This document shows positions 1-7,215 of a DNA stretch of 64,000 nt, piece by piece (positions within the stretch are counted from its first letter, which is position 1; every line of letters starts with the position of its first letter). The stretch comes from Phytopseudomonas daroniae. GTDB lineage: Bacteria > Pseudomonadota > Gammaproteobacteria > Pseudomonadales > Pseudomonadaceae. Where the stretch lies: NCBI RefSeq assembly GCF_004327285.1, contig NZ_QJUI01000005.1, positions 124,001 through 188,000 of the forward strand, given 5' to 3'. Both the position numbers and the translations under genes were made by a program. The notes beneath the pieces are model-generated. The model was not told the origin of the DNA and made no database searches. It worked only from the letters and a program-made list of their open reading frames with translations.

Positions 1-442
1 GCTCTCGGTGGTTTACCTGTCGGGTATCTACAGCTCCGCGCAGATCGGCGCCCTGGCCGACAAGCTGGGACGGCGCAAGGTGCTCTGGGCAGTGATAGGC
101 CTGATGCTGGCCGGCCTGACGCTGACCCTGTTCGACGTGCTGCCGGTGATCCTGGTCGGCATGCTGCTGTTCACCTTCGGCTTCTTCGGCGCCCACTCAG
201 TGTCGAGCAGCTGGATCGGCCGCCGCGCCACTCAAGCCAAAGGCCAGGCCTCGTCGCTGTACCTGTTCTGCTACTACCTGGGCTCCAGCGTCGCCGGCAC
301 CCTGGGTGGTTTTTTCTGGCAGGCCGCCGGCTGGGATGGCCTGGGCCTGTTCATCGGTTCGCTGCTGCTGGTATCTCTGGCCGTGGCCCTGCACCTGTCG
401 CGCCTGCAGGCGTTGCCGGTGGCGATACAATCGCGGGGGTAG
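1..442 (+). CDS. MFS transporter, C-terminal part (5' end outside window)
   Basis: This is the 3' end of a major facilitator superfamily permease; the reading frame is open from the first bases, so the start lies outside the window. The visible ~146 residues show the intracellular loop signature ADKLGRRKVL (the MFS G-x-L-a-D-r-x-G-R-r-x motif between TM helices) followed by four hydrophobic segments, consistent with the last third of a 12-TM transporter. It resembles the YnfM/AraJ-like drug or sugar efflux group, but substrate cannot be read from this fragment. It is followed by a perfect stem-loop terminator and faces the convergent doeD gene, so it is probably the end of a separate transcription unit. 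Confidence 0.8.
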   Translation, partial: LSVVYLSGIYSSAQIGALADKLGRRKVLWAVIGLMLAGLTLTLFDVLPVILVGMLLFTFGFFGAHSVSSSWIGRRATQAKGQASSLYLFCYYLGSSVAGTLGGFFWQAAGWDGLGLFIGSLLLVSLAVALHLSRLQALPVAIQSRG

Positions 443-570
443 GGTGGATGTCGGACGTCGATCCACTTCATTCCCGATCTGGAAACGCTCGCCGCTGAAT
501 CTACCCCCACGGCGGGAGACGTCGGGCAAGGTACCTGGATTTTAAAAGGTAGCCCGCCGCAGAAATGAAA

Positions 571-605
571 ACGCCGGATACCCGTGAGGGTATCCGGCGT
601 TTTTG
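571..605. terminator. Bidirectional intrinsic terminator
   Basis: A perfect 13-bp stem (ACGCCGGATACCC, 571-583, with its complement 588-600) closes a GTGA loop and is followed by a T run; the other strand also ends in Ts (AAAA precedes the stem at 567-571). It sits between the convergent MFS gene and doeD and should terminate both. Confidence 0.9.
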
Positions 606-621
606 CTTGAGTCGTGCAGGT

Positions 622-706
622 AGGGTGGATGACGCTTTTTTCATCCACCAAGAGGGCGTAGTGGTGGATGGATGAAGCGTCGGCTACGCGCCCCGATCCA
701 CCCTAC
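622..706. repeat. GTAGGGTGGAT-type dispersed palindromic repeat
   Basis: The stretch starts with GTAGGGTGGATG and ends with GATCCACCCTAC, forming a long imperfect inverted repeat with an inner copy (TTTCATCCACC / GGTGGATGGATGAAG). A partial related unit (GTAGGGTGGATGTCGGACG) is at 438-458, directly after the MFS stop codon. Related units recur at 4631, 4680, 7131 and 11735, always between genes. The rest of the gap 443-714 holds only this repeat and the terminator. Confidence 0.75.
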
Positions 707-714
707 GGATAGAC

Positions 715-2091
715 TCAAAGCACGTCGTTAGCGACTGCATCCACCGCCGCCTTGGCGATACCGACGACTTCATCGGCCTGCGCCTTGGTCAGTACCAGCG
801 GTGGTGCGAAACCGAGGATATCGCCGTGAGGCATGGCGCGAGCGATCATGCCACGCTCCAGACAGGCCGCCGAGACCTTTGGCCCGACCTTGAGCGCCGG
901 GTCGAAAGGCGTGCGGGCATCCTTGTCGGCCATGAACTCCAGGGCGGCGAGCATGCCGTCGCCGCGCACCTCACCGACCAGCGGGTGGCCTTCGAAGGTC
1001 TGGCGCAGTTGCGCATTGAGGTAGCTGCCCACCTCGGCAGCGTTGGCGGTGATGTTTTCCCGCTCGAGAATATCCAGGTTGGCCAGGGCGGCCGCCGCGC
1101 AGATCGGGTGGCCGGAGTACGTCCAGCCATGGCCCATGGCGCCGTCGCGGGTGGAAGCGCTGTCGATCACGCTCCACACCTTGTCACCGACGATCACTGC
1201 TGACAGCGGCGCGTAAGCGCTGGTCAGGCCCTTGGCGGTGGTCATCAGGTCGGGTTTCATGCCGTAGCGCTGGCTGCCCATCTTGTCGCCCAGGCGGCCG
1301 AATGCGCAGACCACTTCGTCGGCGATCAGCAGGATGTCGTATTTGTCGAGCACCGCCTGGATCGCCTGCCAGTAGCCCTTGGGCGGCACGATGATGCCGC
1401 CGGTGCCCATCACCGGCTCGCCGATGAATGCCGCTACCGTATCCGCGCCTTCGGCGAGAATCAGCTTCTCCAGACCCTCGGCGCAGTGACGTACGAAGGC
1501 AGCCTCGTCCATGCCCGCCGGCGCCTTGTAGAAGTGCGGGCAGGCGGCGTGCTTGATGTCCGCCGCCGGCAGGTCGAAATGCTGGTGAAAGCTGGCCAGG
1601 CCGGTGAGGCTACCAGTCATGATGCCCGAGCCATGGTAACCGCGCTGGCGGGAGATGATCTTCTTCTTCAGCGGCCGGCCGAGCACGTTGTTGTAGTAGC
1701 GCACCAGCTTGATCTGGGTTTCGTTGGCATCGGAGCCGGAAAGTCCGTAGTAGACCTTCTTCATCCCTTCGGGCGCCCAGTCGATGATGCGGCTGGACAG
1801 CTCGATGATCGCCTCGCTCGAGTGGCCCACATAGGTGTGGTAGTAGGCCAGCTCCTTGGCCTGCTTGTAGATCGCGTCGGCCACTTCGGTACGGCCGTAG
1901 CCGATGTTCACGCAGTACAGCCCGGCGAAGGCATCGAGGTATTCGCGACCCTGGTGATCGCGGATGTGCACGCCCGAAGCGCCGGTGATGATCTTGCCCG
2001 GCAGCGCGCCGCTGGCGTGGTCATGGGCGTGGGTGGACGGGTGCATGAAGTGGGCGCGATCCTGTTCGAACAGGTTCTGGTAGTCGGTCAT
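715..2091 (-). CDS. doeD: L-2,4-diaminobutyrate transaminase (ectoine degradation)
   Basis: Class III (fold type I) PLP-dependent omega-transaminase of 458 residues. In ectoine catabolism DoeD converts L-2,4-diaminobutyrate to aspartate semialdehyde, the substrate of the adjacent DoeC. The sequence has the PLP phosphate-binding GLSGSDANE (116-124), the ring-stacking Asp in IADEVVCAFGR (D259) and the Schiff-base lysine in TTAKGLTSAY (K287). An upstream in-frame ATG at 2112 is possible, but GGAG lies 6 nt before the ATG at 2091 and none is well placed for the others, so 2091 is preferred. The gene is 51 bp downstream of doeC on the same strand, probably co-transcribed, and ends at the terminator near 571. 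Paralogues act on putrescine or pyruvate/alanine; the assignment rests on the doe/eut/ehu context. Confidence 0.8.
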   Translation of the reverse strand: MTDYQNLFEQDRAHFMHPSTHAHDHASGALPGKIITGASGVHIRDHQGREYLDAFAGLYCVNIGYGRTEVADAIYKQAKELAYYHTYVGHSSEAIIELSSRIIDWAPEGMKKVYYGLSGSDANETQIKLVRYYNNVLGRPLKKKIISRQRGYHGSGIMTGSLTGLASFHQHFDLPAADIKHAACPHFYKAPAGMDEAAFVRHCAEGLEKLILAEGADTVAAFIGEPVMGTGGIIVPPKGYWQAIQAVLDKYDILLIADEVVCAFGRLGDKMGSQRYGMKPDLMTTAKGLTSAYAPLSAVIVGDKVWSVIDSASTRDGAMGHGWTYSGHPICAAAALANLDILERENITANAAEVGSYLNAQLRQTFEGHPLVGEVRGDGMLAALEFMADKDARTPFDPALKVGPKVSAACLERGMIARAMPHGDILGFAPPLVLTKAQADEVVGIAKAAVDAVANDVL

Positions 2092-2142
2092 GGCGATCTC
2101 CATCGGATTCATCGTAAGTAGTCGGGGGCAGGGTGCCGGGCT

Positions 2143-3606
2143 TCAGTAACGCTGGCCCTGGTGGTGGATGCAGAAATACTTGGTCTCGACGAAGGCTTCG
2201 AAGCCGTCGCTGCCACCTTCACGGCCCAGGCCCGAGGCCTTCATGCCGCCGAAGGGAATCGGGTGGCCGGTGAACTTGGTGCCGTTGACCGCGACCATGG
2301 CGTGCTCCAGTCGGCGGATCAGCGGCTGCACCACGTCCAGGCGGTTGGAACAAATATAGGCGGCCAGCCCGTATTCGGTGTCATTGGCCATGGCCACGGC
2401 CTCGTCCAGGGTGTCGAAGGCGCGCACGCCAGCGATGGGCGCGAAGTTCTCTTCACGGTAGATGCGCATGGCATCGGTGACATCGGCCAGCAGCGTCGGC
2501 TGCCAGAACCAGCCGCCGAGGGCATGGGGCTCGCCACCGGCCAGCAGGCGCGCACCTTTATCCACAGCATCGGCGACACGCTCGGCTGTCACATCCAGGG
2601 CCGCCTGATGCATCAGCGGGCCGATGGCGTGGCGATCCTCCAGGCCGGGGCCGACGCTGAGGCCGCGCACGGCTTTGGCGAAGCGTTGCAGAAAAGCCTC
2701 GTACACCGGGCGCTGCACCAGAATGCGGTTGGCGGCGCAGCAGTCCTGGCCGGAGGTCTGGAACTTGGCATCCAGGGCGACCTGCACCGCGTGATCGAGA
2801 TCGGCGTCGTCGCAGACGATCAACGGCGCGTTGCCGCCCAGCTCCAGAGCCACCTTCTTCACATCCGCGGCGGCCGCCTGCAGCACCAGCTTGCCGACCC
2901 GGGTCGAGCCGGTGAAGCTCACCGAGCGCACGCGAGCATCCTTGACCAGGGTTTCCATGGCCATCTGCGGCTCGCCGAGCACCACGTTGAACACCCCGGC
3001 GGGGAAACCCGCTTCCTCGGCCAGTTGCGCCAGGGCAAAGGCGGAATAGGGCGTTTCGTGAGCGGGCTTGACCACCACGGTGCAGCCAGCGGCGAGGGCA
3101 GCGGCGGCCTTGCGGGTAATCATCGCGCAGGGGAAGTTCCACGGGGTGAGCAGGGCGCAGACGCCCACCGCTTCCTTGACCGTCCCCAGTTGCGCACCTG
3201 CAATGTGGCTGGGAATGGTCTGGCCGTAGAGGCGCCGCGCCTCTTCGGCGAACCAGGGAATGAAGCTGGCTGCATAGCGGATCTCGCCACGGGCCTCGGC
3301 CAGCGGCTTGCCCTGTTCCTCGCTGAGGATGTGCGCCAGATCTTCCTGATGCAGAAGAATCAGCTCGGCCCAGCGGCGCAGCAGGGCACCACGGGTTTCC
3401 AGGCTCTCGTCACGCCAGGCGCTGAAGGCACGCTGGGCGGCGTCCACCGCGGTGACGATCTGCGCCTGGCCGAGCATTGGCACATGGCCGATCACACTCT
3501 GGTCGGCGGGGTTCTGCACGGCAATGCTGGCGCCGTTGTCACTGTGCACCCAGTGGCCGTCGACGTAACACAACGATTTGAACAACAGGGGATGATCGAG
3601 GGGCAT
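2143..3606 (-). CDS. doeC: Aspartate-semialdehyde dehydrogenase, GabD/SSADH-like (ectoine degradation)
   Basis: NAD(P)-dependent aldehyde dehydrogenase of 487 residues, the usual length of succinate-semialdehyde dehydrogenases. Conserved elements visible are TPWNFP with the oxyanion Asn (N157), VVVKPAHETP (K180), the FTGSTRVGK nucleotide loop (231-239), the general base in ELGGNAP (E255) and the catalytic cysteine in SGQDCCAANR (C289; a second Cys follows directly). In the ectoine pathway DoeC oxidises aspartate semialdehyde to aspartate. It precedes doeD on the same strand and is separated from doeX-doeB-doeA-eutCB by three unrelated genes, so it probably has its own promoter. On sequence alone it could be a succinate-semialdehyde dehydrogenase (gabD). 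Confidence 0.78.
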   Translation of the reverse strand: MPLDHPLLFKSLCYVDGHWVHSDNGASIAVQNPADQSVIGHVPMLGQAQIVTAVDAAQRAFSAWRDESLETRGALLRRWAELILLHQEDLAHILSEEQGKPLAEARGEIRYAASFIPWFAEEARRLYGQTIPSHIAGAQLGTVKEAVGVCALLTPWNFPCAMITRKAAAALAAGCTVVVKPAHETPYSAFALAQLAEEAGFPAGVFNVVLGEPQMAMETLVKDARVRSVSFTGSTRVGKLVLQAAAADVKKVALELGGNAPLIVCDDADLDHAVQVALDAKFQTSGQDCCAANRILVQRPVYEAFLQRFAKAVRGLSVGPGLEDRHAIGPLMHQAALDVTAERVADAVDKGARLLAGGEPHALGGWFWQPTLLADVTDAMRIYREENFAPIAGVRAFDTLDEAVAMANDTEYGLAAYICSNRLDVVQPLIRRLEHAMVAVNGTKFTGHPIPFGGMKASGLGREGGSDGFEAFVETKYFCIHHQGQRY

Positions 3607-3654
3607 GGCGATGTCTCCGGGCCGATGGGCATGGGAGACATGCTAGAGAAGGGC

Positions 3655-3676
3655 GGCTTGGCGTTTTTTCCAAGCC
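3655..3676 (-). promoter_or_regulatory. Hairpin in the doeC upstream region
   Basis: GGCTTGG (3655-3661) pairs with CCAAGCC (3670-3676) across an A/T-rich loop, about 50 bp upstream of the doeC start. It could be part of the 5' leader or a leftover terminator-like element reading away from doeC (the loop, not the 3' flank, carries the T run). Function is not established. Confidence 0.3.
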
Positions 3677-3770
3677 ACCCTGGTGCTACCGCAGTTTTTT
3701 CTGAAGGCGCCGGGCAGGCAGGTGATTTTTGCCGCGGGGAACCATAGGCTGGGATCGGGACGCTCCGAAA

Positions 3771-3803
3771 CCCGGATTACGCCTGCGGCTAATCCAGGCT
3801 ACG
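3771..3803. repeat. 33-bp dispersed repeat, copy 1
   Basis: Begins CCCGGATTACGCC and ends CCAGGCTACG. An identical 33-bp copy is at 18355-18387, and an inverted 17-18-bp piece is at 18432-18449. It lies between doeC and the queuosine-precursor transporter gene. This class of GGATTACGCC...GGCTAATCC imperfect palindrome is a common intergenic element in pseudomonads. Confidence 0.75.
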
Positions 3804-3808
3804 AATGC

Positions 3809-4462
3809 TCAAACGGCTCTGGCCTGGCGTTGTGGCAAACGCCGCACGATGGCGCCGAGCAGCACGCCATACAGCGGCACGAACAACATCAGGCTGACCG
3901 CCAGCTTGATCACGTAGTCGACCACGGCGATCTCCACCCAGTTGGCGGCCATGAAGGGGTCGCTGCTTTGCCAGAAGGCGATGGAAAAGAACGCCAGGGT
4001 ATCCATGGCCTGACCGAATACGCTGGAGGCAGCCGGAGCCACCCACCATTGCTTCAGCGTGCGCAGGCGGTCGAACACCTGGATATCGAGCAACTGGCCG
4101 AGCACGTAGGCTAGGAAGCTGGCCAGGGCGATGCGGAACACGAACAGATTGAATTCACCGAGCACCGCCAGGCCGCCGAACGCGCCTTCGTGGAACAGCA
4201 CCGAGACGATGTAGGACGCGACCAACGCCGGCACCATCACCCGGGCGATGACCACCCGCGCGGCGCGCTTGCCGATCAGTCTTACGGTGAGGTCGGTAGC
4301 CAGGAAGATGAACGGGAAGCTGAAGGCGCCCCAGGTGGTGTGCCAGCCGAAAATGGTGATCGGCAGCTGCACCAGGTAGTTGCTGGCGATGATGATGAGG
4401 ATGTGAAACGCGATCAGCGCAGCCAATACAGCGCGGCTGACCGATGCAGGAAGCAGGGTCAT
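3809..4462 (-). CDS. yhhQ: Queuosine precursor transporter (YhhQ/VUT family)
   Basis: Inner-membrane protein of 217 residues with about six hydrophobic helices, matching the length of E. coli YhhQ (221). The family (COG1738) imports 7-cyano-7-deazaguanine or 7-aminomethyl-7-deazaguanine for tRNA queuosine. Typical parts are the FHILIIIASNYLVQLP start, the FPFIFLATDLTVRLIGKRAARVV helix-loop and the late SSVFGQAMDTLAFFSIAFW segment. The start at 4462 is set by AGGA 6 nt upstream; a longer reading frame extends to 4582 but would translate through the riboswitch described separately. The gene sits inside the ectoine locus with no functional link to it. Confidence 0.85.
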   Translation of the reverse strand: MTLLPASVSRAVLAALIAFHILIIIASNYLVQLPITIFGWHTTWGAFSFPFIFLATDLTVRLIGKRAARVVIARVMVPALVASYIVSVLFHEGAFGGLAVLGEFNLFVFRIALASFLAYVLGQLLDIQVFDRLRTLKQWWVAPAASSVFGQAMDTLAFFSIAFWQSSDPFMAANWVEIAVVDYVIKLAVSLMLFVPLYGVLLGAIVRRLPQRQARAV

Positions 4463-4468
4463 GACATG

Positions 4469-4502
4469 TCCTTTTTCGTGAAATGGGGTTAGGGAACCCA
4501 TT
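4469..4502 (-). promoter_or_regulatory. Candidate preQ1-I riboswitch controlling yhhQ translation
   Basis: On the minus strand the leader reads AAUGGG, then UUCCCUAAC, then CCCAUU, an A-rich segment with five consecutive As, and GGA. P1 is AAUGGG (4502-4497) with CCCAUU (4487-4482). The unpaired C at 4488, directly before the P1 3' strand, matches the ligand-reading cytosine of the preQ1-I family, and the UAACCCCA string is the same as in the well-studied Thermoanaerobacter tengcongensis aptamer. UCC (4495-4493) can pair with GGA (4471-4469) to form the P2 pseudoknot. That GGA is the Shine-Dalgarno of yhhQ, so binding would block translation. Confidence 0.8.
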
Positions 4503-4630
4503 GCCGCGACCAACATGGCCACGAGCGGCGCGCAGTGTACCGCCTGCACCCACGCCGGGACAGCCCGCCCGCCGGATGGCAAGCGTCTTTCCGTTGGCGG
4601 CGGTTTGAAGACGTAAGCAGACGCTCACCC

Positions 4631-4728
4631 CGTAGGGTGGATCGGGGCGCGTGCTGACGCTCTTTTCATCCACCAGTCCGTAGGATGGGTGAAACCCATC
4701 GATTTCCGATGGGTTTCACCCATCCTAC
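4631..4728. repeat. Tandem intergenic palindromes (GTAGGGTGGAT and GTAGGATGGGT types)
   Basis: A GTAGGGTGGATCGGGGCGCG unit at 4631 is followed by a perfect inverted repeat with 22-bp arms (4680-4701 and 4707-4728) around a 5-nt loop; the arms start GTAGGATGGGTG. Together with the riboswitch this fills the gap between yhhQ and the NlpC/P60 gene. Similar palindromes occur at 7131-7180 and 11735-11797. Confidence 0.85.
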
Positions 4729-4771
4729 GACCGGCCGCTTGCGCCTTACAGCAGCCGTTTCGTCTATATCC

Positions 4772-5314
4772 TCAGCCGTTGCTGGCCAGTTGCGTGCCTT
4801 CGGGCATCACCCGCCGGGCCAGTTGGAAGTGTTTTTTCCAGTAACCGTCGCTGAGTTTGTCGATGCGCACATTGCTGCCGCGCCGTGGCGCGTGGATGAA
4901 GCGGTCGTTGCCCAGATAGATGGCCACGTGATCGACGCTACGCCCACGAATCCGGAAGAACAGCAGGTCGCCAGGCTCCAGATCGCCCTTGGCCACCTTG
5001 GGGCCATCGACCCGGGACAGGGCGCGGGAGGTACGGGGTAGTTCGAGGTCGTCGACCTTCTTGAACGCATAGTTGACCAGGCCGCTGCAGTCGAAACCAC
5101 GCTCCAGGCTGGTACCGCCCCAGCGATAGGGCGTGCCCAAGGCACTCATGGCTCGCTTGACCACGCTTTGCGCCGGCGTGTGCTCGACCTTGGCTGGCGG
5201 CACCACGCGGCTGCTGCCGTCCTGCAGGTGAACACGAAAACTGGCGGAGGCATTACCAACAGCGGCGCAGCACAGAGCGCCACCGAGAAACAGAGAAAGG
5301 AAAAATTTATTCAA
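4772..5314 (-). CDS. NlpC/P60-family cell-wall endopeptidase, exported
   Basis: About 180-residue protein: hydrophobic export signal (FFLSLFLGGALCCAAVGNASA), short linker, then a complete NlpC/P60 domain. The catalytic Cys lies in GFDCSGL (C76 from the TTG start), followed by VDHVAIYLG (H129) and FIHAP (H141), so the Cys-His-His triad is intact. Such enzymes cut D-glutamyl-diaminopimelate or related bonds in peptidoglycan stem peptides in the periplasm. The frame is open to 5425, but there is no ATG near the signal peptide; the TTG at 5314 with AAGG 8 nt upstream gives a clean signal sequence. The CC after ALC is not a proper lipobox. It has no partner gene nearby. Confidence 0.75.
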   Translation of the reverse strand: MNKFFLSLFLGGALCCAAVGNASASFRVHLQDGSSRVVPPAKVEHTPAQSVVKRAMSALGTPYRWGGTSLERGFDCSGLVNYAFKKVDDLELPRTSRALSRVDGPKVAKGDLEPGDLLFFRIRGRSVDHVAIYLGNDRFIHAPRRGSNVRIDKLSDGYWKKHFQLARRVMPEGTQLASNG

Positions 5315-5629
5315 CGTGATGACCTTGAAGATACCCAAGCCGCCGTGAATCCTTTCCTGAATCAGCCACTTGTAACATTGATGAAATAGAGAGGGGGCAC
5401 TCCGCTCGTCCCGCAGGACGGACAAGCGAAACCGACAGCAAGTTCAATCTTTTCGCCAGTTGCTCGACCAGCGGTCATGCTGTTTATCAGTATGCATGGA
5501 GCTTGCTGTCCAACTGCTGAATGAATCCAGAGGATCGATACAGCCTTGCCGATTTTCAACGCTAATCGGCTTGCACTGCCTTACTGACGGCCCTAGGGTT
5601 ACGGCTCCCCATGCAAAAGGACGATGCCG
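5315..5629. other. Divergent intergenic region, no gene seen
   Basis: This 315-bp gap between divergent genes should contain both promoters. A short palindrome (CGTCCCGCAGGACG, 5408-5421) is the only structure noticed. No ORF with a plausible ribosome binding site was found. Confidence 0.5.
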
Positions 5630-6556
5630 ATGAAGCCCTTAAAGACCATGATCGCTGTCAGCCTGCTGGCCGCGAGTGCCAGCTTCAATGCCCTCGCCGA
5701 AGACGCCAAGTGCGCCACTGTCAGCCTCGCCGATCCTGGTTGGAGCGATATCGCGGTCACCAACGGCATTGCCGGCCTGCTGCTCGACGGCCTTGGTTAC
5801 AAGCCGCAGACCCGCACCCTGGCGGTGCCGATCATCTTCGCCGGGTTGCAGAAGGGTCAGGTCGATGTGTTCCTCGGCAACTGGATGCCGGCCGGCCAGC
5901 ACGACTACGAGCGCTACGTCGCCAGCGGCCAGGTCGACAAGGTGGTGGAGAACCTCGGCGGTACCGAGTACACCCTGGCCGTGCCGACCTACGCTTATGA
6001 AGCGGGCGTACAGGACTTCAAGGATCTGCACAAATTTGCCCAGCGCTTCGGCAAGAAGATCTACGGCATCGGCTCCGGATCGCCGGCCAACGACTATATC
6101 CGCCAGATGATCGCCAACAACGAGTTCGAGCTGGGTGACTGGCAACTGGTCGAATCCAGCGAGCAGGCCATGCTGGTGCAGGTCGGCCGGGCCGAGAAAC
6201 GCGGCCAGTTCGTGGTGTTCCTCGGCTGGACACCGCATCCGATGAACATTCAGTACGACATGCAGTACCTCAAGGGCGGCGAGAAATTCTTCGGCAGCAC
6301 CGGCTCGGTCAACACCCTGGCGCGCAAAGGCTACGTGGCCGAGTGCCCGAACGTCGGCAAGCTGCTGACCAACCTGAAGTTCACCCAGGACATGGAAAAC
6401 ACCATCATGGACGAGGTGCTAAACCGCAAGGTCAACAACACCACGGCCATCAAGAACTGGATCAAGGCCAACCCCGAAGTGCTCGATGGCTGGCTGGACG
6501 GCGTGACCACACGCGACGGCGGCGATGCCATGGCCGCGGTGAAGGCCAAGCTCTAG
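5630..6556 (+). CDS. Betaine/choline-type ABC transporter substrate-binding protein (OpuAC/ProX family)
   Basis: Periplasmic binding protein of 308 residues with a signal peptide ending ...NALA before EDAKC. The body (VSLADPGWSDIAVTNG, DVFLGNWMPAG, GIGSGSPANDYI, FLGWTPHPMN) is typical of the quaternary-amine OpuAC family, including ChoX-like choline and betaine binders; the Trp residues in these motifs would form the aromatic cage for a trimethylammonium group. ATG 5624 is also in frame, but AAAGGA is better spaced for ATG 5630. There is no permease or ATPase beside it, as in pseudomonads where several orphan binding proteins feed one Cbc core transporter. Its position facing doeX suggests a role in compatible-solute uptake. 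Confidence 0.8.
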   Translation: MKPLKTMIAVSLLAASASFNALAEDAKCATVSLADPGWSDIAVTNGIAGLLLDGLGYKPQTRTLAVPIIFAGLQKGQVDVFLGNWMPAGQHDYERYVASGQVDKVVENLGGTEYTLAVPTYAYEAGVQDFKDLHKFAQRFGKKIYGIGSGSPANDYIRQMIANNEFELGDWQLVESSEQAMLVQVGRAEKRGQFVVFLGWTPHPMNIQYDMQYLKGGEKFFGSTGSVNTLARKGYVAECPNVGKLLTNLKFTQDMENTIMDEVLNRKVNNTTAIKNWIKANPEVLDGWLDGVTTRDGGDAMAAVKAKL

Positions 6557-6577
6557 CGGGCCATTGAAAACTACCTG

Positions 6578-7060
6578 CTAGTCGTCGCCATCCAGCTCGG
6601 CGGGTGCACCAGCGGCATCGTGCTTGATGGTCTTGGTGACGATATAGGTGAAGTAGCGCTCGATGCCGAGGTCTTCCAGCAACAGCTGATCGACGAAGCG
6701 CTGGTAATGGTCGATGTCGCGGGTGCGGATCATGGCGATGTAGTCGACGCCACCACCCGTGGCGTAGCAAAAGGCGACTTCCGGCGCCTCGCCCAGGCGC
6801 TGCTCGAAGCGGCGCATGTCCTGGGCGGTGTGCTTGGCCAGGGTGATTTCCACCAGCACCTGCTGGGTCTTGAACAACGCCCCCCAATCGATCTGCGCTC
6901 GATAGCCCTTGACCAGCCCGGCCGCTTCCAGTTTGCGCACACGCTCCCAGGCTGGCGTCACCGAGAGGTTGATCGCCTCGGCGAGGGCCGACTTGGTGAT
7001 CCGCCCATCCTCGGAGAGGATGCGCAGGATCTTCAGGTCATAGCGGTCGAGCTTGTGCAT
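6578..7060 (-). CDS. doeX: Lrp/AsnC-family transcriptional regulator of ectoine degradation
   Basis: Protein of 160 residues: N-terminal winged HTH (DRYDLKILRILSEDGRITKSALAEAINLSVTPAWERVRKLEAAGLVKGY, about 5-54) followed by an AsnC/RAM ligand-binding domain (TLAKH...GGGVDYIAMIRTRDIDHYQRF...YIVTKTIKH). DoeX/AsnC-type regulators accompany ectoine degradation genes in many proteobacteria and have been proposed as feast/famine regulators working with EnuR. It lies downstream of doeB on the same strand, with a 148-bp gap containing two palindromic repeats, so it may be read from its own promoter or weakly from the eutB-doeB transcript. Confidence 0.8.
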   Translation of the reverse strand: MHKLDRYDLKILRILSEDGRITKSALAEAINLSVTPAWERVRKLEAAGLVKGYRAQIDWGALFKTQQVLVEITLAKHTAQDMRRFEQRLGEAPEVAFCYATGGGVDYIAMIRTRDIDHYQRFVDQLLLEDLGIERYFTYIVTKTIKHDAAGAPAELDGDD

Positions 7061-7130
7061 CGGTGGCCTCGGTTGATCGGGATTGCGTCCCTTGCAAGGG
7101 ATCGTCGCTGCAGCGCCTCCCCTCTAAAAT

Positions 7131-7180
7131 GTAGGATGGGTGGCAACCCATCGGCTCTTGATGGGTTACACCCATCCTAC
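7131..7180. repeat. GTAGGATGGGT palindrome
   Basis: Inverted repeat starting GTAGGATGGGTGGCAACCCAT and ending in the complement ACACCCATCCTAC around a short GGCTCT loop. It is a relative of the perfect copy at 4680-4728. Confidence 0.85.
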
Positions 7181-7188
7181 CTGGCTGC

Positions 7189-7215
7189 GTTCGCGAGCAA
7201 GCTCGCTCCTACGGA
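7189..7215. repeat. REP-like element overlapping the doeB stop codon
   Basis: The stretch reads TTCGCGAGCAAGCTCGCTCCTACGG, a pseudomonad REP half (GTAGGAGCGAGCTTGCTCGCGAA in reverse). The TAG stop codon of doeB is supplied by this element, so the last codons of doeB lie next to or inside it. Confidence 0.7.

Noticed and set aside
2161..3747. Open frame of 528 codons opposite doeC
   Set aside because: Antisense shadow of the aldehyde dehydrogenase with no recognisable domain.
4463..4582. N-terminal extension of the yhhQ frame
   Set aside because: It would translate through the preQ1 riboswitch; the AGGA-preceded ATG at 4462 gives the family length.
7131..7180. GTAGGATGGGT palindrome as a terminator for doeB
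   Set aside because: No T run follows, and near-identical palindromes occur at unrelated intergenic places, so it is treated as a dispersed repeat.
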